From assembly GCF_001969265.1 (NCBI RefSeq), contig NZ_CP019304.1, positions 3,906,001-3,970,000 of the forward strand: 64,000 bases of DNA, in the 5' to 3' direction. Under the pieces are notes generated by a model. It saw only the letters and a program-made list of their open reading frames with translations, ran no database searches and was not told the DNA's origin. The stretch comes from Arthrobacter sp. QXT-31. Lineage in GTDB: Bacteria; Actinomycetota; Actinomycetes; Actinomycetales; Micrococcaceae. Below, piece after piece: positions 8,439-18,206 of the stretch. Numbering within the stretch: the stretch's first letter is position 1; each line of letters starts with the position of its first letter. A program made the translations under genes and the position numbers.

Positions 8439-9607
8439 CTGGCCTGTACCTCTTTCTCTAGTCGGACAAGGTCCTGGGCCCAGCGGACAAGCTCGGACTC
8501 TGTTCCGGGACGGTGTTGCAGGATCCGGAGCATGTCCGGGAGGGTGCTGTCCAGGTGCCGGGCGGCCGCGGCCGCCACGTCCACGGTGTCGGCCCCGGCC
8601 CCCACCCGGAGGTCGGCGGCAAGCCGGACGACGGTGCCGGCCCGCAGCGTGTCTGCTGCCCGGGCAACGTCGTGGGCCTCGTGGTACAGCCGTGCCCTGC
8701 CCTCTGCGGTTTCGGCGGACTTCACCACCACCGGCAGGGGTTCGAAGACCAGCGGGCCGAGGCGGCGTCCGCGCCACAGCACGGCGAACAGCGCCACCAC
8801 AAGGAGCCACGGGGCCACGAACGCCGACCATGCCGGTGCAAGCTCGGCGAGGGTCTTCGGTGCGGGGCTGGCGCCGAGGTCCCCAGGACCCGGCAGGTAC
8901 CAGATGAGGTGGTCCTGACTGCCCAGGGTCCGCAGCGTGAGGGCGGCGTTGCCGTGGTCGGCCAGGAACTGGTTACTGAGCACCGCTGTGCTGCCGAGCA
9001 CGACGAGTTTTCCTTTCTCTGCCGAGGCGTACAGGCCCCGTCCTGTGGCGCCGGAACCGTAGCACACAGTGCCGCCGGTGTAGAGGAAGCCCCCGTCCGC
9101 GCTGATGTCACCGGCGGCCTCGGCGTCGGTGACGGCGCATCCGGGCTGCAGGGTCTGCTCCGAGCCGGGGACCACCCCGGCCTGGCGGATGGTGCCGCCC
9201 AGGCCGGTCAATGTGGCCAGGCGCGGCGAAACCACCACCAGCCGGTCCGTCCCGGCAAGAAGCGCGGGGAGCTTTTCGGGGGGAAGGAACCCCCGTTCGT
9301 CATAGACCAGGACCGTTGAGCCGGACCCATTGCGGCTGGCCTCCCGCGCCGCGGCCAAGGTTTCCTGGAACGACTCCGTCTGGTTAACACTGACGCCCCG
9401 TACGGAAAGGATCTGGGCCGCCGCCCTGGCGCCCGACGGGCCGGGGTTGCGGATGGACAGCTCCTGGCTGTCGGACCGCTGCGTGGACTGCAGGATGAGG
9501 ACCACCGCAAGGGCAGCGGCCATGGCGACGCCGAAGAGGATTCCCGCCCGGTGCCTGCGGACCCAGCCGGTTTTCCTGCGCCGGGCCGCCACAAAGACGT
9601 GTGTCAT
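8435..9607 (-). CDS. DUF4350 domain membrane protein
   Basis: 390 residues. An N-terminal basic stretch (RRRKTGWVRRHR) precedes a membrane helix at about residues 25-42, then an extracytoplasmic DUF4350 domain (GASAAAQIL-type sequence, SGSTVLVYDERGFLP) and a second helix near 262-280 (WLLVVALFAVLWRGRRLGP), followed by a cytoplasmic helical tail. DUF4350 proteins accompany MoxR/DUF58/DUF4129 in actinobacteria; biochemical role unknown. Overlaps both neighbours by 4 nt, so translation is coupled. Confidence 0.85.
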   Translation of the reverse strand: MTHVFVAARRRKTGWVRRHRAGILFGVAMAAALAVVLILQSTQRSDSQELSIRNPGPSGARAAAQILSVRGVSVNQTESFQETLAAAREASRNGSGSTVLVYDERGFLPPEKLPALLAGTDRLVVVSPRLATLTGLGGTIRQAGVVPGSEQTLQPGCAVTDAEAAGDISADGGFLYTGGTVCYGSGATGRGLYASAEKGKLVVLGSTAVLSNQFLADHGNAALTLRTLGSQDHLIWYLPGPGDLGASPAPKTLAELAPAWSAFVAPWLLVVALFAVLWRGRRLGPLVFEPLPVVVKSAETAEGRARLYHEAHDVARAADTLRAGTVVRLAADLRVGAGADTVDVAAAAARHLDSTLPDMLRILQHRPGTESELVRWAQDLVRLEKEVQAR

Positions 9608-10311
9608 CTGGGCACCGCCAGTCCGCGAGGCGCAGCTTCTGCATAAGACGGCGTGAGCCGTTCCAGGGTCGAGTCCAGCTCAACCATCGCGGCATGGTCG
9701 GATGCCTGCGCGCTCCCGTGGCCGTAGCGGACGGCATCGAACGTGCGGGCCGCAGCGTCCAGTTTGTCGCCGGCTGCCGGGAACGCCCGCGTGAGTTGGC
9801 CGGCGGCCTCGTCGGCCGTCCGGCCGGGCTGGGGGTCCAGGACCGCCCGGTCCTCGGCGGAACTTACCACTGCGCGGAACTGTTCGACGACGGCGGCCGC
9901 CCAGTCGCCGCGCGCGGCGGCGGCACTTGCGCGCGCCCGGTAGTCCGCTGCCGTGGTGGCTGCTTCGGCGTCGAAGATCTCCTTCGATGCGCGGCGGCGG
10001 GCGTTCAGCCGCGGCCGGGCAAGGATGATGGCCACGGCCACGAGGAGGGCGATGCCCAGGCCGATGAGGGGCGCCACCGGAGGTCCGCCGGCGAGGGGCT
10101 GGCCGTCGGTCACGGACTGCAGCCAGTCCAGGAACTGCCGCCAGAGCGTTTCCAGCCACCCGGGCGCCGCTTCCCGGTACTCGCGTTTGGAGAGTTCCTC
10201 CGCCGCCCAGCGGCGCGCTTCTTCCCGGTCAGGCTGCACCGGCGGTTCCAACGGGCTTTGCAGCAGCACGGCGGCATGCTGCAGGGCCGGCAGGAAGCCG
10301 ACGGCGCTCAT
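9604..10311 (-). CDS. DUF4129 domain membrane protein
   Basis: 235 residues with one clear membrane helix at about residues 76-97 (PLIGLGIALLVAVAIILA) and a C-terminal DUF4129 domain (residues 145-225: ARASAAAARGDWAAAVVEQFRA pattern then tandem helices ending DSTLERLTPSYAEA). The N-terminal EEARRWAAEELSKREYREA resembles a helix preceding the membrane in this family. It is a standard member of the MoxR/DUF58 cluster. Overlaps the upstream gene by 4 nt. Confidence 0.85.
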   Translation of the reverse strand: MSAVGFLPALQHAAVLLQSPLEPPVQPDREEARRWAAEELSKREYREAAPGWLETLWRQFLDWLQSVTDGQPLAGGPPVAPLIGLGIALLVAVAIILARPRLNARRRASKEIFDAEAATTAADYRARASAAAARGDWAAAVVEQFRAVVSSAEDRAVLDPQPGRTADEAAGQLTRAFPAAGDKLDAAARTFDAVRYGHGSAQASDHAAMVELDSTLERLTPSYAEAAPRGLAVPR

Positions 10312-11642
10312 CCCGGCATCGTGGGCGGGCCGGCGCTGTAGCGGCCAGGGCCGTAGACCGGCACGCCCCGGCCGGGGATCCCGCCGTCGTCGTTTCCGGA
10401 TTCCAGCAGCCGGAGGAGCGCGATGTCCAGTCCCTCGTTGCGCATCCGCAAATCCATATAAAGCAATGCCATGACCGACGTCTGGAAGGCGAACGCCACC
10501 GCGCCAACGGCGGCGGAGACCACCGCCATGACAACAACACCCACCACCTGCAGGGCTGTTGACTGGCTCGCCAGGTCCTGGGGGCTGGCGACTGCGGTGA
10601 GCAGCGCCGCGAGCAGGGTGACGGGGATGAGGACGATCTGGCTAATGATGCCTATGAGAAGCGACACCGCGAGGACGATGCCGAGGACGCGCCACCAGTT
10701 GCCGCGCGTAACGGCCCAGGAACGCCGGATGCCATCCAGCGCCCCGACGTCCTCGACGACGATCGCGGCCGGCGCAACCGTCAGCTTCACCGAAACCCAG
10801 ATCAAGGCGGCAACAAAGGCCAGGAACAGCGGCAGCACAATCACCAGCGATCCCGTCCCCATGGAATTGGCCAGCCCCACGGTGGCCAGGACAATGAGGG
10901 CAATGCCAAGCAGCACGGCTGCCACACCCAGCCCGGCCAGCCGGACCAGGGCCCAGGCGCGTCCGCGTGCCAGCAGCCACATCTGCCGGAACCCGGTGCG
11001 CCTGTTGAGGATGGACCTGGCCACAGGCACCACCATGGCCCCCTGCATCACCAGGGCGATGAACAGGGACACCACGCCCACAACCAGGAAGCCGCCCACC
11101 AGGGCCCCGAAGATGGAGGTCATTTCGGAGGGGCCGAGGTTCCCCACCCAGGCCTCCGCCGACGCATCGGAGGCCGGGGCCACAAGCGGGAGGACGCTGG
11201 CAATCACAGCGCCCAGTGCCTGTGCCAGGAGGCCTGCTCCGAGCATCGCCTTGGGATTCCGGCGGACGGTCTGGAACGCGCCGTCCATGATCTCGCCGAA
11301 CATCAGCGGCCGCAGCGGCACCACTCCGGGCTTCGGCGGGGCCATGTAGGCGGGATAGGGGGCTGCGGGATTCGGACCTGCGATATTGGGTCCGCTGCTC
11401 CACTGCTGCGGAGGACCGTAGGGCTGGTGGGCGCCGGGCTGGTACGGTCCAGGCTGGTAGGGGCCAGGCTGGTACGGTCCAGGCTGGTAGGGGCCAGGCT
11501 GCGGGCTGCCCCATTGCGGGGATATGCCCCAGGGCTGCTGCGGCTGCTGGTGCGGCGGCGCCCACGGCGGGTGCGGCTGGCCGGCAGGCTGTTCGGGCGG
11601 CCGGTTTCCGGACGGCGGGTGCTGCGGATCCTGCTCTGACAA
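10308..11642 (-). CDS. Multi-pass membrane protein, GDPD membrane-domain-like, with QPGPY repeats
   Basis: 444 residues from a TTG start at 11642. TTG is preferred over the ATG at 11684 because GGGGAGGA lies 7 nt upstream of it. The first 110 residues are a Pro/Gln/Gly/Tyr-rich cytoplasmic segment with four exact QPGPY repeats. After LRPLMFGEIMDGAFQTVRRNP come six or more hydrophobic segments, in the arrangement of the membrane domain found in front of glycerophosphodiester phosphodiesterases in other proteins; no catalytic GDPD domain is present. First gene of the leftward MoxR operon, 195 nt from divergent mtrA. Function unknown. Confidence 0.8.
   Translation of the reverse strand: MSEQDPQHPPSGNRPPEQPAGQPHPPWAPPHQQPQQPWGISPQWGSPQPGPYQPGPYQPGPYQPGPYQPGAHQPYGPPQQWSSGPNIAGPNPAAPYPAYMAPPKPGVVPLRPLMFGEIMDGAFQTVRRNPKAMLGAGLLAQALGAVIASVLPLVAPASDASAEAWVGNLGPSEMTSIFGALVGGFLVVGVVSLFIALVMQGAMVVPVARSILNRRTGFRQMWLLARGRAWALVRLAGLGVAAVLLGIALIVLATVGLANSMGTGSLVIVLPLFLAFVAALIWVSVKLTVAPAAIVVEDVGALDGIRRSWAVTRGNWWRVLGIVLAVSLLIGIISQIVLIPVTLLAALLTAVASPQDLASQSTALQVVGVVVMAVVSAAVGAVAFAFQTSVMALLYMDLRMRNEGLDIALLRLLESGNDDGGIPGRGVPVYGPGRYSAGPPTMPG
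11437..11496 (-). repeat. Four 15-bp tandem repeats encoding QPGPY
   Basis: Units 11437-11451, 11452-11466, 11467-11481 and 11482-11496. Units 1 and 3 are identical and units 2 and 4 are identical, so the array is really two 30-bp copies. In-frame repeat (15 = 5 codons), so copy-number change would keep the protein intact. Confidence 0.9.
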
Positions 11643-11690
11643 CCTGTTCCTCCCCAAGGTGCGCACCCGCCAACGGCCGGGCACCTCCAG

Positions 11691-11696
11691 ACTATA
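11691..11696 (-). promoter_or_regulatory. Possible -10 of the MoxR-cluster operon
   Basis: Read on the minus strand this is TATAGT, 49 nt upstream of the TTG at 11642. No convincing -35 hexamer 16-18 nt further upstream, so it remains a weak prediction. Confidence 0.35.
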
Positions 11697-11794
11697 GTTC
11701 CGCCGTCGGGCATCCTAGCTTTCGGGTCTGGCCGGGCTGGAGAAGCCGCCGGTTGCCGTTCCCGCCGGTCCGGCACACGCCCCGCCGAAAACTC

Positions 11795-11823
11795 CATCAA
11801 TAAGACAAAGCAACATCAATAAG
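11795..11823 (+). repeat. Direct repeat CATCAATAAG in the mtrA leader
   Basis: The decamer occurs at 11795-11804 and 11814-11823 (19-bp period, about two helical turns) inside the AT-rich stretch just before mtrA. The second copy runs into the AAGGGA ribosome binding site. It could be a protein-binding pair or a leader element; no known consensus was recognised. Confidence 0.5.
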
Positions 11824-11836
11824 GGAATATATAACT

Positions 11837-12511
11837 ATGAAGGCACGCATTCTGGTGGTTGATGATGACGAGGCGCTCGCAGAGATGATCGGCATCGTCC
11901 TGCGCAATGACGGGTTCGAGCCCGTCTTTTGCGCGGACGGTGGACAGGCTCTGGACGTCTTTCGGTCGTCAAAGCCGGATCTCGTGCTCCTCGACCTGAT
12001 GCTGCCGGGAACGGACGGCATCGAGGTGTGCCGGCAGATCCGTTCGGAGTCGGATGTTCCGATCGTCATGCTGACGGCCAAATCGGACACCTCCGATGTG
12101 GTCAGGGGACTGGAATCAGGTGCCGATGACTATGTGCCCAAGCCCTTCAAGCCGGCCGAGCTCGTTGCCCGTGTGCGCGCGCGCCTGCGCCCCGGCGACC
12201 AGAAGGCGCCCGAGACGCTGCGCATCGCGGACGTGACCATCGACGTCGCCGGCCACCTGGTGAGCCGCGGCGACGAGCGCATTTCGCTCACCCCCCTGGA
12301 GTTCGATCTCCTGGTTGCCCTGGCGCGCAAGCCCTGGCAGGTTTTCACCCGCGAACTGCTCCTGGAGCAGGTGTGGGGTTACCGCCACGCGGCTGACACC
12401 CGGCTGGTCAATGTCCATGTCCAGCGACTGCGGTCCAAGATTGAACGTGATCCGGAAGCCCCGGAAGTTGTATTGACGGTTCGTGGTGTCGGCTACAAAG
12501 CAGGATCCTGA
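11837..12511 (+). CDS. mtrA: Response regulator MtrA
   Basis: 224 residues, OmpR/PhoB type. Receiver domain (1-115) has the acidic pocket DDD at 9-11, phospho-acceptor D53 in LVLLDLMLPG, Thr in MLTAKSD and Lys in VPKPFKP. The C-terminal winged helix (about 130-224) includes LTPLEFDLLVAL and the recognition region RLVNVHVQRLRSKIE. MtrA governs cell-wall hydrolase and division genes in actinobacteria. Start: ATG with AAGGGA 10 nt upstream. mtrB begins inside its last 29 nt, so the kinase is translationally coupled. The order mtrA-mtrB-lpqB is the conserved actinobacterial one. Confidence 0.97.
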   Translation: MKARILVVDDDEALAEMIGIVLRNDGFEPVFCADGGQALDVFRSSKPDLVLLDLMLPGTDGIEVCRQIRSESDVPIVMLTAKSDTSDVVRGLESGADDYVPKPFKPAELVARVRARLRPGDQKAPETLRIADVTIDVAGHLVSRGDERISLTPLEFDLLVALARKPWQVFTRELLLEQVWGYRHAADTRLVNVHVQRLRSKIERDPEAPEVVLTVRGVGYKAGS

Positions 12512-14525
12512 ACCCCAGGGCCAGAATCCCCCTGAGACTCCCGCGGGATCCGGCGCCGAATCCCGCGCAGCCGCTCCCGCGGCGGAGCATGCCCGGGACG
12601 GTTCGCGCAAACCCGGTCACCGCCCAGGCCCGGAGCACACCGACGCCTTCGGCGCCGGGCTCGCGAGGCTGCCGTCGCAGGCCCGGATCTGGCGGCGCCG
12701 GGCACTGATCGTCGTGCTGCGGGTCGGCCGGCTGGTGCGCACCGGCGTCGACCGCATCTTCCCCGGCATCCGCTACCTGCTGCATTCCCTCCAGCGCCGA
12801 TGGCGGCGGTCACTGCAGTTCCGCACAGTCCTGACCACCCTGCTGCTGTCCATTAGTTCATTCGCGATCGTGGGCGCCTACCTGTCCAACCAGATCGCCA
12901 ACAACCTGTTCCAGGAGCGGCTGACGCAGGCTGAGTCCGAGACCCGCTACAACGTCAAGCAGGTGCAGGACACGTTCGACGGCGCCCAGGTCACCGACCA
13001 GTCCAGCGTGATCACCCTCGTCTACGACACCCTCAATGCGGTGGAAGGCAGGGGCTCCGTGATCCAGCGCCGCTACGTGTTTGAGGCGATGCCGGAGCAG
13101 ACCAAGCCCCGCAACCGGTGGGTGGAATCGCGGGCCTCCGACCAGCTGACCATCAGCGTCATCCCGCCGGACCTCCGCAAGGCAGTCCAGGATTCCGGCA
13201 AGGAACAGTTCTGGGCGTCCACGGAATTCCCCGTGGGGACCGAAGACCGGCCGGGGATCGCCGTGGGCAACAAGGTGACCTTTAACGGCACGGTCTACGA
13301 GCTCTACCTGATCTACGACCTCAATACGGCACAGCAGACCCTTAATGAAATCCAGAATGTGCTCTGGGCCGGCGGCGCCGCGCTGATCCTCATGATCGGG
13401 GCGATCGCCTGGTACGTCACGCGCAACGTGGTGAGTCCTGTCAGCCATGCCGCGGTGGTGTCGGAGAAGCTGGCGGCAGGCCAGCTGCAGGAACGCATGG
13501 TGGTCAAGGGGGAGGACGAGGTGGCCCGCCTCGGGGCGTCGTTCAACCACATGGCCGCCAGCCTGCAGGAGCAGATTACGCAGCTGGCCACGCTGTCGCA
13601 GATGCAGCAGCGGTTCGTCTCGGATGTTTCCCATGAGCTCCGCACCCCGCTTACCACCGTCCGGATGGCCGCCGAGGTGCTATACGACGCCCGTGACGAC
13701 TTTGACCCCATCAACAAGAGGTCGGCCGAACTGCTCTACAACCAGGTGGAGAGGTTCCAGTCACTGCTGGCGGACCTGCTGGAGATCTCCAGGTTCGACG
13801 CCGGCGTTGCCATGCTCGACGCCGAGGCGACCGACATCGTCCAGCTCATCTCGCACGTGATGGAAGGCGCGGCCCCGGTCGCCGAAGAATACGGCTCGAA
13901 GATGGTGCTGAATGCGCCGCCGGAAGGCAGCGTCGTGGTGGAAATGGACTCGCGGCGCATCGACCGGATCCTGCGGAACCTGATCCTGAACGCCCTCGAA
14001 CACGGCGAAGGCCGGCCCGTCAATATCTCCGTCGCCTCCAATGCCGACGCCGTCGCCGTCACGGTCAGGGACCACGGAATCGGCATGAGCCCCGCCGAAG
14101 CGGCGCGGGTCTTCGACCGCTTCTGGCGCGCCGATCCTGCCCGGGCACGTACCACCGGCGGCAGCGGGCTGGGCCTGTCCATTGCGACCGAAGACACCAA
14201 GCTGCACAACGGCTGGCTGCAGGCCTGGGGAAACACCGGGGTCGGCTCCAACTTCCGGCTTACGCTTCCGCTCAAACAGGGCGGCACCATCACCAAGTCA
14301 CCGCTGCCCCTTGAGCCGACGGACGTGGGGCTGGGTGCCCCCGGCGACCACAGCGTCCTCGTCCTCGGGCCGGGCGCCACCGCTGTGCCGGCGGTCCCTG
14401 AACCGGCAAGCCCTGAACCGGCAAGCCCTGTGCCGGGCAGCCCTTCAGTCGGCAAGGAAGCCGAGCGTGCTGCCGGCGCCGGGCCGGGCAAACCGGAGCC
14501 GGCGCGAACAGGGGAGCGCTCGTGA
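12483..14525 (+). CDS. mtrB: Sensor histidine kinase MtrB
   Basis: 680 residues, GTG start inside mtrA. Basic/Pro-rich cytoplasmic leader (1-100), TM1 about 113-135, an extracytoplasmic sensor domain (about 136-288), TM2 about 290-312, HAMP about 313-365, then the H-box [15 protein letters not shown] with His near 384, N-box [14 protein letters not shown] near 497, and G-boxes DHGIGMSP and GGSGLGLSI near 531-565. It autophosphorylates and passes phosphate to MtrA. The final 60 residues are a Pro/Ala/Gly-rich tail with short PEPAS repeats, longer than needed for catalysis. Overlaps lpqB by 4 nt (GTGA). Confidence 0.96.
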   Translation: MVSATKQDPEPQGQNPPETPAGSGAESRAAAPAAEHARDGSRKPGHRPGPEHTDAFGAGLARLPSQARIWRRRALIVVLRVGRLVRTGVDRIFPGIRYLLHSLQRRWRRSLQFRTVLTTLLLSISSFAIVGAYLSNQIANNLFQERLTQAESETRYNVKQVQDTFDGAQVTDQSSVITLVYDTLNAVEGRGSVIQRRYVFEAMPEQTKPRNRWVESRASDQLTISVIPPDLRKAVQDSGKEQFWASTEFPVGTEDRPGIAVGNKVTFNGTVYELYLIYDLNTAQQTLNEIQNVLWAGGAALILMIGAIAWYVTRNVVSPVSHAAVVSEKLAAGQLQERMVVKGEDEVARLGASFNHMAASLQEQITQLATLSQMQQRFVSDVSHELRTPLTTVRMAAEVLYDARDDFDPINKRSAELLYNQVERFQSLLADLLEISRFDAGVAMLDAEATDIVQLISHVMEGAAPVAEEYGSKMVLNAPPEGSVVVEMDSRRIDRILRNLILNALEHGEGRPVNISVASNADAVAVTVRDHGIGMSPAEAARVFDRFWRADPARARTTGGSGLGLSIATEDTKLHNGWLQAWGNTGVGSNFRLTLPLKQGGTITKSPLPLEPTDVGLGAPGDHSVLVLGPGATAVPAVPEPASPEPASPVPGSPSVGKEAERAAGAGPGKPEPARTGERS

Positions 14526-16240
14526 GCCGGGTGCCCCCGGCAGCCCGCGGTCTCGCCGCGGGGCTGCTGGCTGTCATTCTGCTGTTCCTGGCATCCTGCG
14601 CCCAGATCCCGCGCTCCGGGCCGGTTGGAAAGAGCACGGACGAAAGCGCCGGAAACCCCAATGCGCCCGTTTTCTTTCCCGTCGCCCCGCGCAGCGGGTC
14701 CAGCCCGGAAGCCGTCATTGAGGACTTCTACCTGGCAGGCAGCGGGTATGAGGACGACTACGCCGTTGCCCGCCAGTACCTGACCCAGGCTTCCTCCGTC
14801 GCCTGGAAGCCGGACCAGCGGACGCTCGTGTTCCGCTCGGAGCGCGTGGTGAAGACCGGCGTCGAGGGTGTCTACAACTATGAACTGGACGTCGCCTACT
14901 CAGTGGATTCCGACGGCGTCGCGACCCAGATGCCGGTAGGCACCAAGGAGAACATCCCCGTTACCCTCGTGCAGGTTGACGGCGAATGGCGCATCTCCAA
15001 GATCCCTGACGGCACCGCCATTCCCGAAGAGACCTTCAAGGTCATCTACGGCGCCTATCCCATCTACTTCTATGACCCCAGCTTCACGTATGCAGTGCCC
15101 GACGTACGGTGGTTCATCAAGAAGAAAACGGTGAAGGCCATGACCAGCGCCCTGCTCGCCGGGCCTGCCCCGTACCTTAAGGGCGCCGTCGTCAGCGCCT
15201 TCCCGTCCGGAATGAAACTGGCCAGGGAGTCGGTGCCGGTAGTTTCCGGCGCTGCCCAGGTGGACCTGTCGGCCAAGGAGCTGACCGAAGCCTCCACCGA
15301 GGACAGGCTCCGGATGCAGACGCAGCTGGCCCTCACATTCCGGAGCCAGCCGGACGTCATCAACGTGGAGCTCCGGGCGAACCAGGACCTCGTACGCGTG
15401 GAGGACAACGGTTCGGTCCTTCCGCCGGTCCAGAACAAAAGCGCCCCTGCACGCCAGATCGCCATCAGCAACGGTGAACTGGTGCGGTACGAGAACAACA
15501 GGGTGTCACCGTTGCCCGACATGCAGCCGGTGGCGGCGCTGAAACCGCGGTCACCTGCCGAATCGCCCGTCTCGCAGACGGTGGCGTTCCTGAACGGCAG
15601 CCGCAACACGCTCTATTCGATGGTGCCCGGCCAGCCTGCGCGCGCCCTGGTTACGCGCAGCACGTTGACGCACCCGTCGTTCAGCCTGCACGACTGGCTG
15701 TGGACTGCCGGTCCGGGCGCGCAGGGCGTCACGGAAATCAAGGCCTTCCGTCCCACCGGCGTGGCGCAGGGCGCACCCGTGCCGGCTGTCACCCTGACCC
15801 CCTCCTGGCTGGCGGGCCGCAACGTCAAGGACTTCCGGGTGTCCCGTGAGGGTGTTCGGGCTCTGGTCATCTCCGAGCAGAACGGCGAGACACGGGTGCA
15901 GGTAACGGGGATCATCCGCGGCGCTGACGGAACGCCGAAGGAACTGACCGCGCCCATCACCCTGCCGTCCAGCGGGAACCCGGACCAGGGCGTCTGGGTC
16001 AACGACACCACCGTTGTGGTGATGAAGGGCGCCGCGACGTCCAACGTGACCCCGGAGCTTCTCTCCCTCGCCTCCCCCCAGCCGCAGAAGCTCGCCCCCT
16101 GGCCGGGGCTGGTTGCGCTCAGCGCAGGCAACGGCCCCGAGGAGATCTATGCGCAGTCCAGGGACGGCATCTTCCAGCGGCTCGGCAACGGGTGGTCGGC
16201 GCAGCTGAGGGGGCCGACGGACCCGTCCTTCCCGGGCTGA
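14522..16240 (+). CDS. lpqB: Lipoprotein LpqB (MtrAB accessory)
   Basis: 572 residues, GTG start overlapping mtrB. Signal peptide with lipobox LASC: the lipidated Cys is C26. A GerMN-type domain spans roughly residues 180-290 ([20 protein letters not shown] and following), and the C-terminal half is beta-propeller-like. LpqB interacts with the MtrB sensor domain and modulates MtrA phosphorylation in mycobacteria, so the membrane-anchored outside location and gene order fit. Ends with a Gly/Pro/Thr-rich tail. Confidence 0.95.
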   Translation: MSRVPPAARGLAAGLLAVILLFLASCAQIPRSGPVGKSTDESAGNPNAPVFFPVAPRSGSSPEAVIEDFYLAGSGYEDDYAVARQYLTQASSVAWKPDQRTLVFRSERVVKTGVEGVYNYELDVAYSVDSDGVATQMPVGTKENIPVTLVQVDGEWRISKIPDGTAIPEETFKVIYGAYPIYFYDPSFTYAVPDVRWFIKKKTVKAMTSALLAGPAPYLKGAVVSAFPSGMKLARESVPVVSGAAQVDLSAKELTEASTEDRLRMQTQLALTFRSQPDVINVELRANQDLVRVEDNGSVLPPVQNKSAPARQIAISNGELVRYENNRVSPLPDMQPVAALKPRSPAESPVSQTVAFLNGSRNTLYSMVPGQPARALVTRSTLTHPSFSLHDWLWTAGPGAQGVTEIKAFRPTGVAQGAPVPAVTLTPSWLAGRNVKDFRVSREGVRALVISEQNGETRVQVTGIIRGADGTPKELTAPITLPSSGNPDQGVWVNDTTVVVMKGAATSNVTPELLSLASPQPQKLAPWPGLVALSAGNGPEEIYAQSRDGIFQRLGNGWSAQLRGPTDPSFPG

Positions 16241-16327
16241 CTTTCCCCGGCCTTCGTGTGCCGGCGTTTTCCACATGGCGGCCGCCGGCCCTTTTGCAGG
16301 ACCGTGCCTGTACCGGAACCTTGACCC

Positions 16328-17272
16328 GTGGGGAGCCATAGATCGGGCCGCGGGCAGAGGACTGGTAGGCAGGGGACTGGCGGGCAGAGGACTGGCGGGC
16401 AGGGGACTTTGGCGGATCCCGATCTCGTGGCCGAGCCGCTTTGGCCCGCCCGCCACCGCGGCGAGCACCGGCAGCGGTTCCTGCGGGTTTGGGATCTGCT
16501 CGCGGGGGCCGCGGCGGAAGTCGTCGCCCTGGTGCTGCCCGTGGAATGCGTCTGCTGCGGCAAGGAGGACCTGGCGCTCTGTCCCGGCTGCGAGCGCAGG
16601 CTCCGGATGCTCACCCGCCATCCCTTCCGGGCGGAGACCGGTTCACCCGCGCTCATGGACACCGACGGATCCGTCATCCTTCCTGTGGTGGCTGCCGGCA
16701 TCTACCGCGAGGAACTCTCCCAGTCGATCCTGGCCTTCAAGCGCCACGGGCAGGGACAGCTGCGGAGCGTGCTGTCGAAGATACTCGCCGGCGCGCTCGC
16801 GGCAGCCTATTCGGGAACGGACCGGATGGTCCTCGTTCCGGTCCCTACCAGCGCGGGCGCGTACCGGAAACGCGGATTCAGCCCGGTCCATCTGCTGTTG
16901 GCCGGCGCCCCCTGGAGCGTCAGCAGCCGGCATCCGGATTACCTGGACGCGCTGTGCAAAGTCAGGAACCCCAGGACAGGAAACTCGCTGGGAGGGCAGA
17001 AAGGGCTTGGCAGGGGAGACAGGTCCCGACGGGTCCGCGGCTCCATGCGCAGCGCCCGGGGTGCCCGCGGACGTGCCCTGCGGGGGAGGCAGTGCATCAT
17101 CGTCGATGACGTCCTGACTACCGGCGCCACGCTGGCGGAAGCTGCCCGGGCCATCCACGAGGCCGGCGGAATAGTGCGCGGCGCCGTGGTCCTGGCCGCT
17201 ACGCGCCCGCCGGACGCCGCGGCCGTTCCGGCGCAGTCGCGGCAGTCTGGGGACCGGCTGGGGGCTAGCTGA
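16328..17272 (+). CDS. ComFC-family phosphoribosyltransferase-like protein
   Basis: Up to 314 residues from GTG 16328. The conserved part begins near residue 45; the N-terminus is made partly of 15-bp DNA repeats and the true start could be further in. A zinc-ribbon (CVCCGKEDLALCPGC, about residues 74-88) precedes a phosphoribosyltransferase fold: VLVPVPTSAGAYRKRGFSPV near 180, LCKVRNPRTGNSLGGQKG near 217, and the PRPP loop CIIVDDVLTTGATLAEA near 257-273. ComFC/GntX proteins are linked to DNA uptake and single-strand DNA handling; no other competence gene is nearby. Lies 87 nt after lpqB. Confidence 0.85.
   Translation: MGSHRSGRGQRTGRQGTGGQRTGGQGTLADPDLVAEPLWPARHRGEHRQRFLRVWDLLAGAAAEVVALVLPVECVCCGKEDLALCPGCERRLRMLTRHPFRAETGSPALMDTDGSVILPVVAAGIYREELSQSILAFKRHGQGQLRSVLSKILAGALAAAYSGTDRMVLVPVPTSAGAYRKRGFSPVHLLLAGAPWSVSSRHPDYLDALCKVRNPRTGNSLGGQKGLGRGDRSRRVRGSMRSARGARGRALRGRQCIIVDDVLTTGATLAEAARAIHEAGGIVRGAVVLAATRPPDAAAVPAQSRQSGDRLGAS
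16353..16412 (+). repeat. Four 15-bp tandem repeats at the start of the comF-like gene
   Basis: Units 16353-16367, 16368-16382, 16383-16397 and 16398-16412, consensus GGCAGRGGACTGGCG, the last unit decaying at its end. Units 1 and 3 carry A, and units 2 and 4 carry G, at the sixth base, so the array looks like a doubled 30-bp block. Sits just after the chosen GTG and encodes a low-complexity Gly/Thr/Gln run. Confidence 0.85.
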
Positions 17273-17451
17273 GACATAGAAAAAAATAAACTGCGAAAGG
17301 ATGAATAACTGGTTGCTATGAACTAACGTCGGATATGGGTACCAAGATCAGTTGTACCTTTCGATAGCGGCTCGGAAAGGGGCTCGACTGTCAATCAGAT
17401 CGTCCCCCGGAAGTGCCGCCGTCGTGTCACCGAAGTCATTTGGAGGGCACC
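17273..17451 (+). promoter_or_regulatory. hpf upstream region
   Basis: About 180 bases without a gene. It holds an A-rich stretch right after the comF-like stop (17279-17290), several weak -10-like hexamers and the GGAGG ribosome binding site at 17442-17446. I cannot fix a promoter. hpf genes are usually induced in stationary phase or stress, so a regulated promoter is expected here. Confidence 0.4.
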
Positions 17452-18177
17452 ATGGAGTTCATGATCAGCGGACGAAATCTGACGGTCTCGGACCGCTTCC
17501 GCGAATACGCCGGCGAGAAGATCTCGAAGATCGAATCGCTTGGGGACAAGGTCCAGCGGGTCGACGCGAAGGTTTCCAAGGAAACAAATGCGCGGCAGAC
17601 CGGTGACCAGCTCACGGTAGAAGTGACAGTCCTGGGCCGCGGCCCCGTGATCCGTGCCGAAGCAAGCGCCGCAGATAAGTTCGCCGCGTTCGACCTCGCC
17701 TACAACAAGCTGCTTGAGCGGCTGCGCAGGGCCAAGGACCGCAAGAAAGTCCACCACGGGCGGCATACGCCCAAGGCCGTACGCGAGGCAACTGCAACGC
17801 TGGAGCCCGCGAGCTCCAACCAGCCGATCTACATGGAAGCGAGCAATAATGCCCAGGCCGCTCCGGAACCGGCTGAAAAGTCGCCGTACGACGTCGACAA
17901 CGACATCCCTGCCGGTGACTCGCCGGTACTGATCCGGCGCAAAATATTCCCGGCCACCTCGCTCACCCTTGACGACGCCGTGGACAACATGGAACTTATC
18001 GGTCACGATTTTTACCTTTTCGTGGACAAGGCCACGAACGCGCCATCGGTTGTGTACCGCCGCCGCGGCTGGACATACGGGGTCATCACCCTGGACCACT
18101 ACTGCGAACCCGGCGAGAACACGCATGAGGAGAAAATCATCGCGTACCGCTCGGACGATGCGGCCGCAACTGCATAG
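17452..18177 (+). CDS. hpf: Ribosome hibernation promoting factor, long form
   Basis: 241 residues from ATG 17452, chosen for the GGAGG 5 nt upstream and because the family begins MEFMISGRNLTVSDRFREY. The S30AE domain (1-105, basic, beta-alpha) binds the 30S decoding region; a flexible linker (about 106-170) leads to the C-terminal dimerisation domain (about 175-232: SLTLDDAVDNMELIGHDFYL, RRRGWTYGVITLD). Long HPF makes 100S ribosome dimers. Monocistronic as far as seen; the next gene has its own start 30 nt later. Confidence 0.95.
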   Translation: MEFMISGRNLTVSDRFREYAGEKISKIESLGDKVQRVDAKVSKETNARQTGDQLTVEVTVLGRGPVIRAEASAADKFAAFDLAYNKLLERLRRAKDRKKVHHGRHTPKAVREATATLEPASSNQPIYMEASNNAQAAPEPAEKSPYDVDNDIPAGDSPVLIRRKIFPATSLTLDDAVDNMELIGHDFYLFVDKATNAPSVVYRRRGWTYGVITLDHYCEPGENTHEEKIIAYRSDDAAATA

Positions 18178-18206
18178 GATGGAGCCCAGGCAACGAAAGG
18201 GCTGAC

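Noticed and set aside
6864..8918. 684-codon plus-strand frame over DUF58, MoxR and DUF4350
   Set aside because: The minus-strand genes carry clear motifs and overlapping starts/stops; the plus frame has no domain signal.
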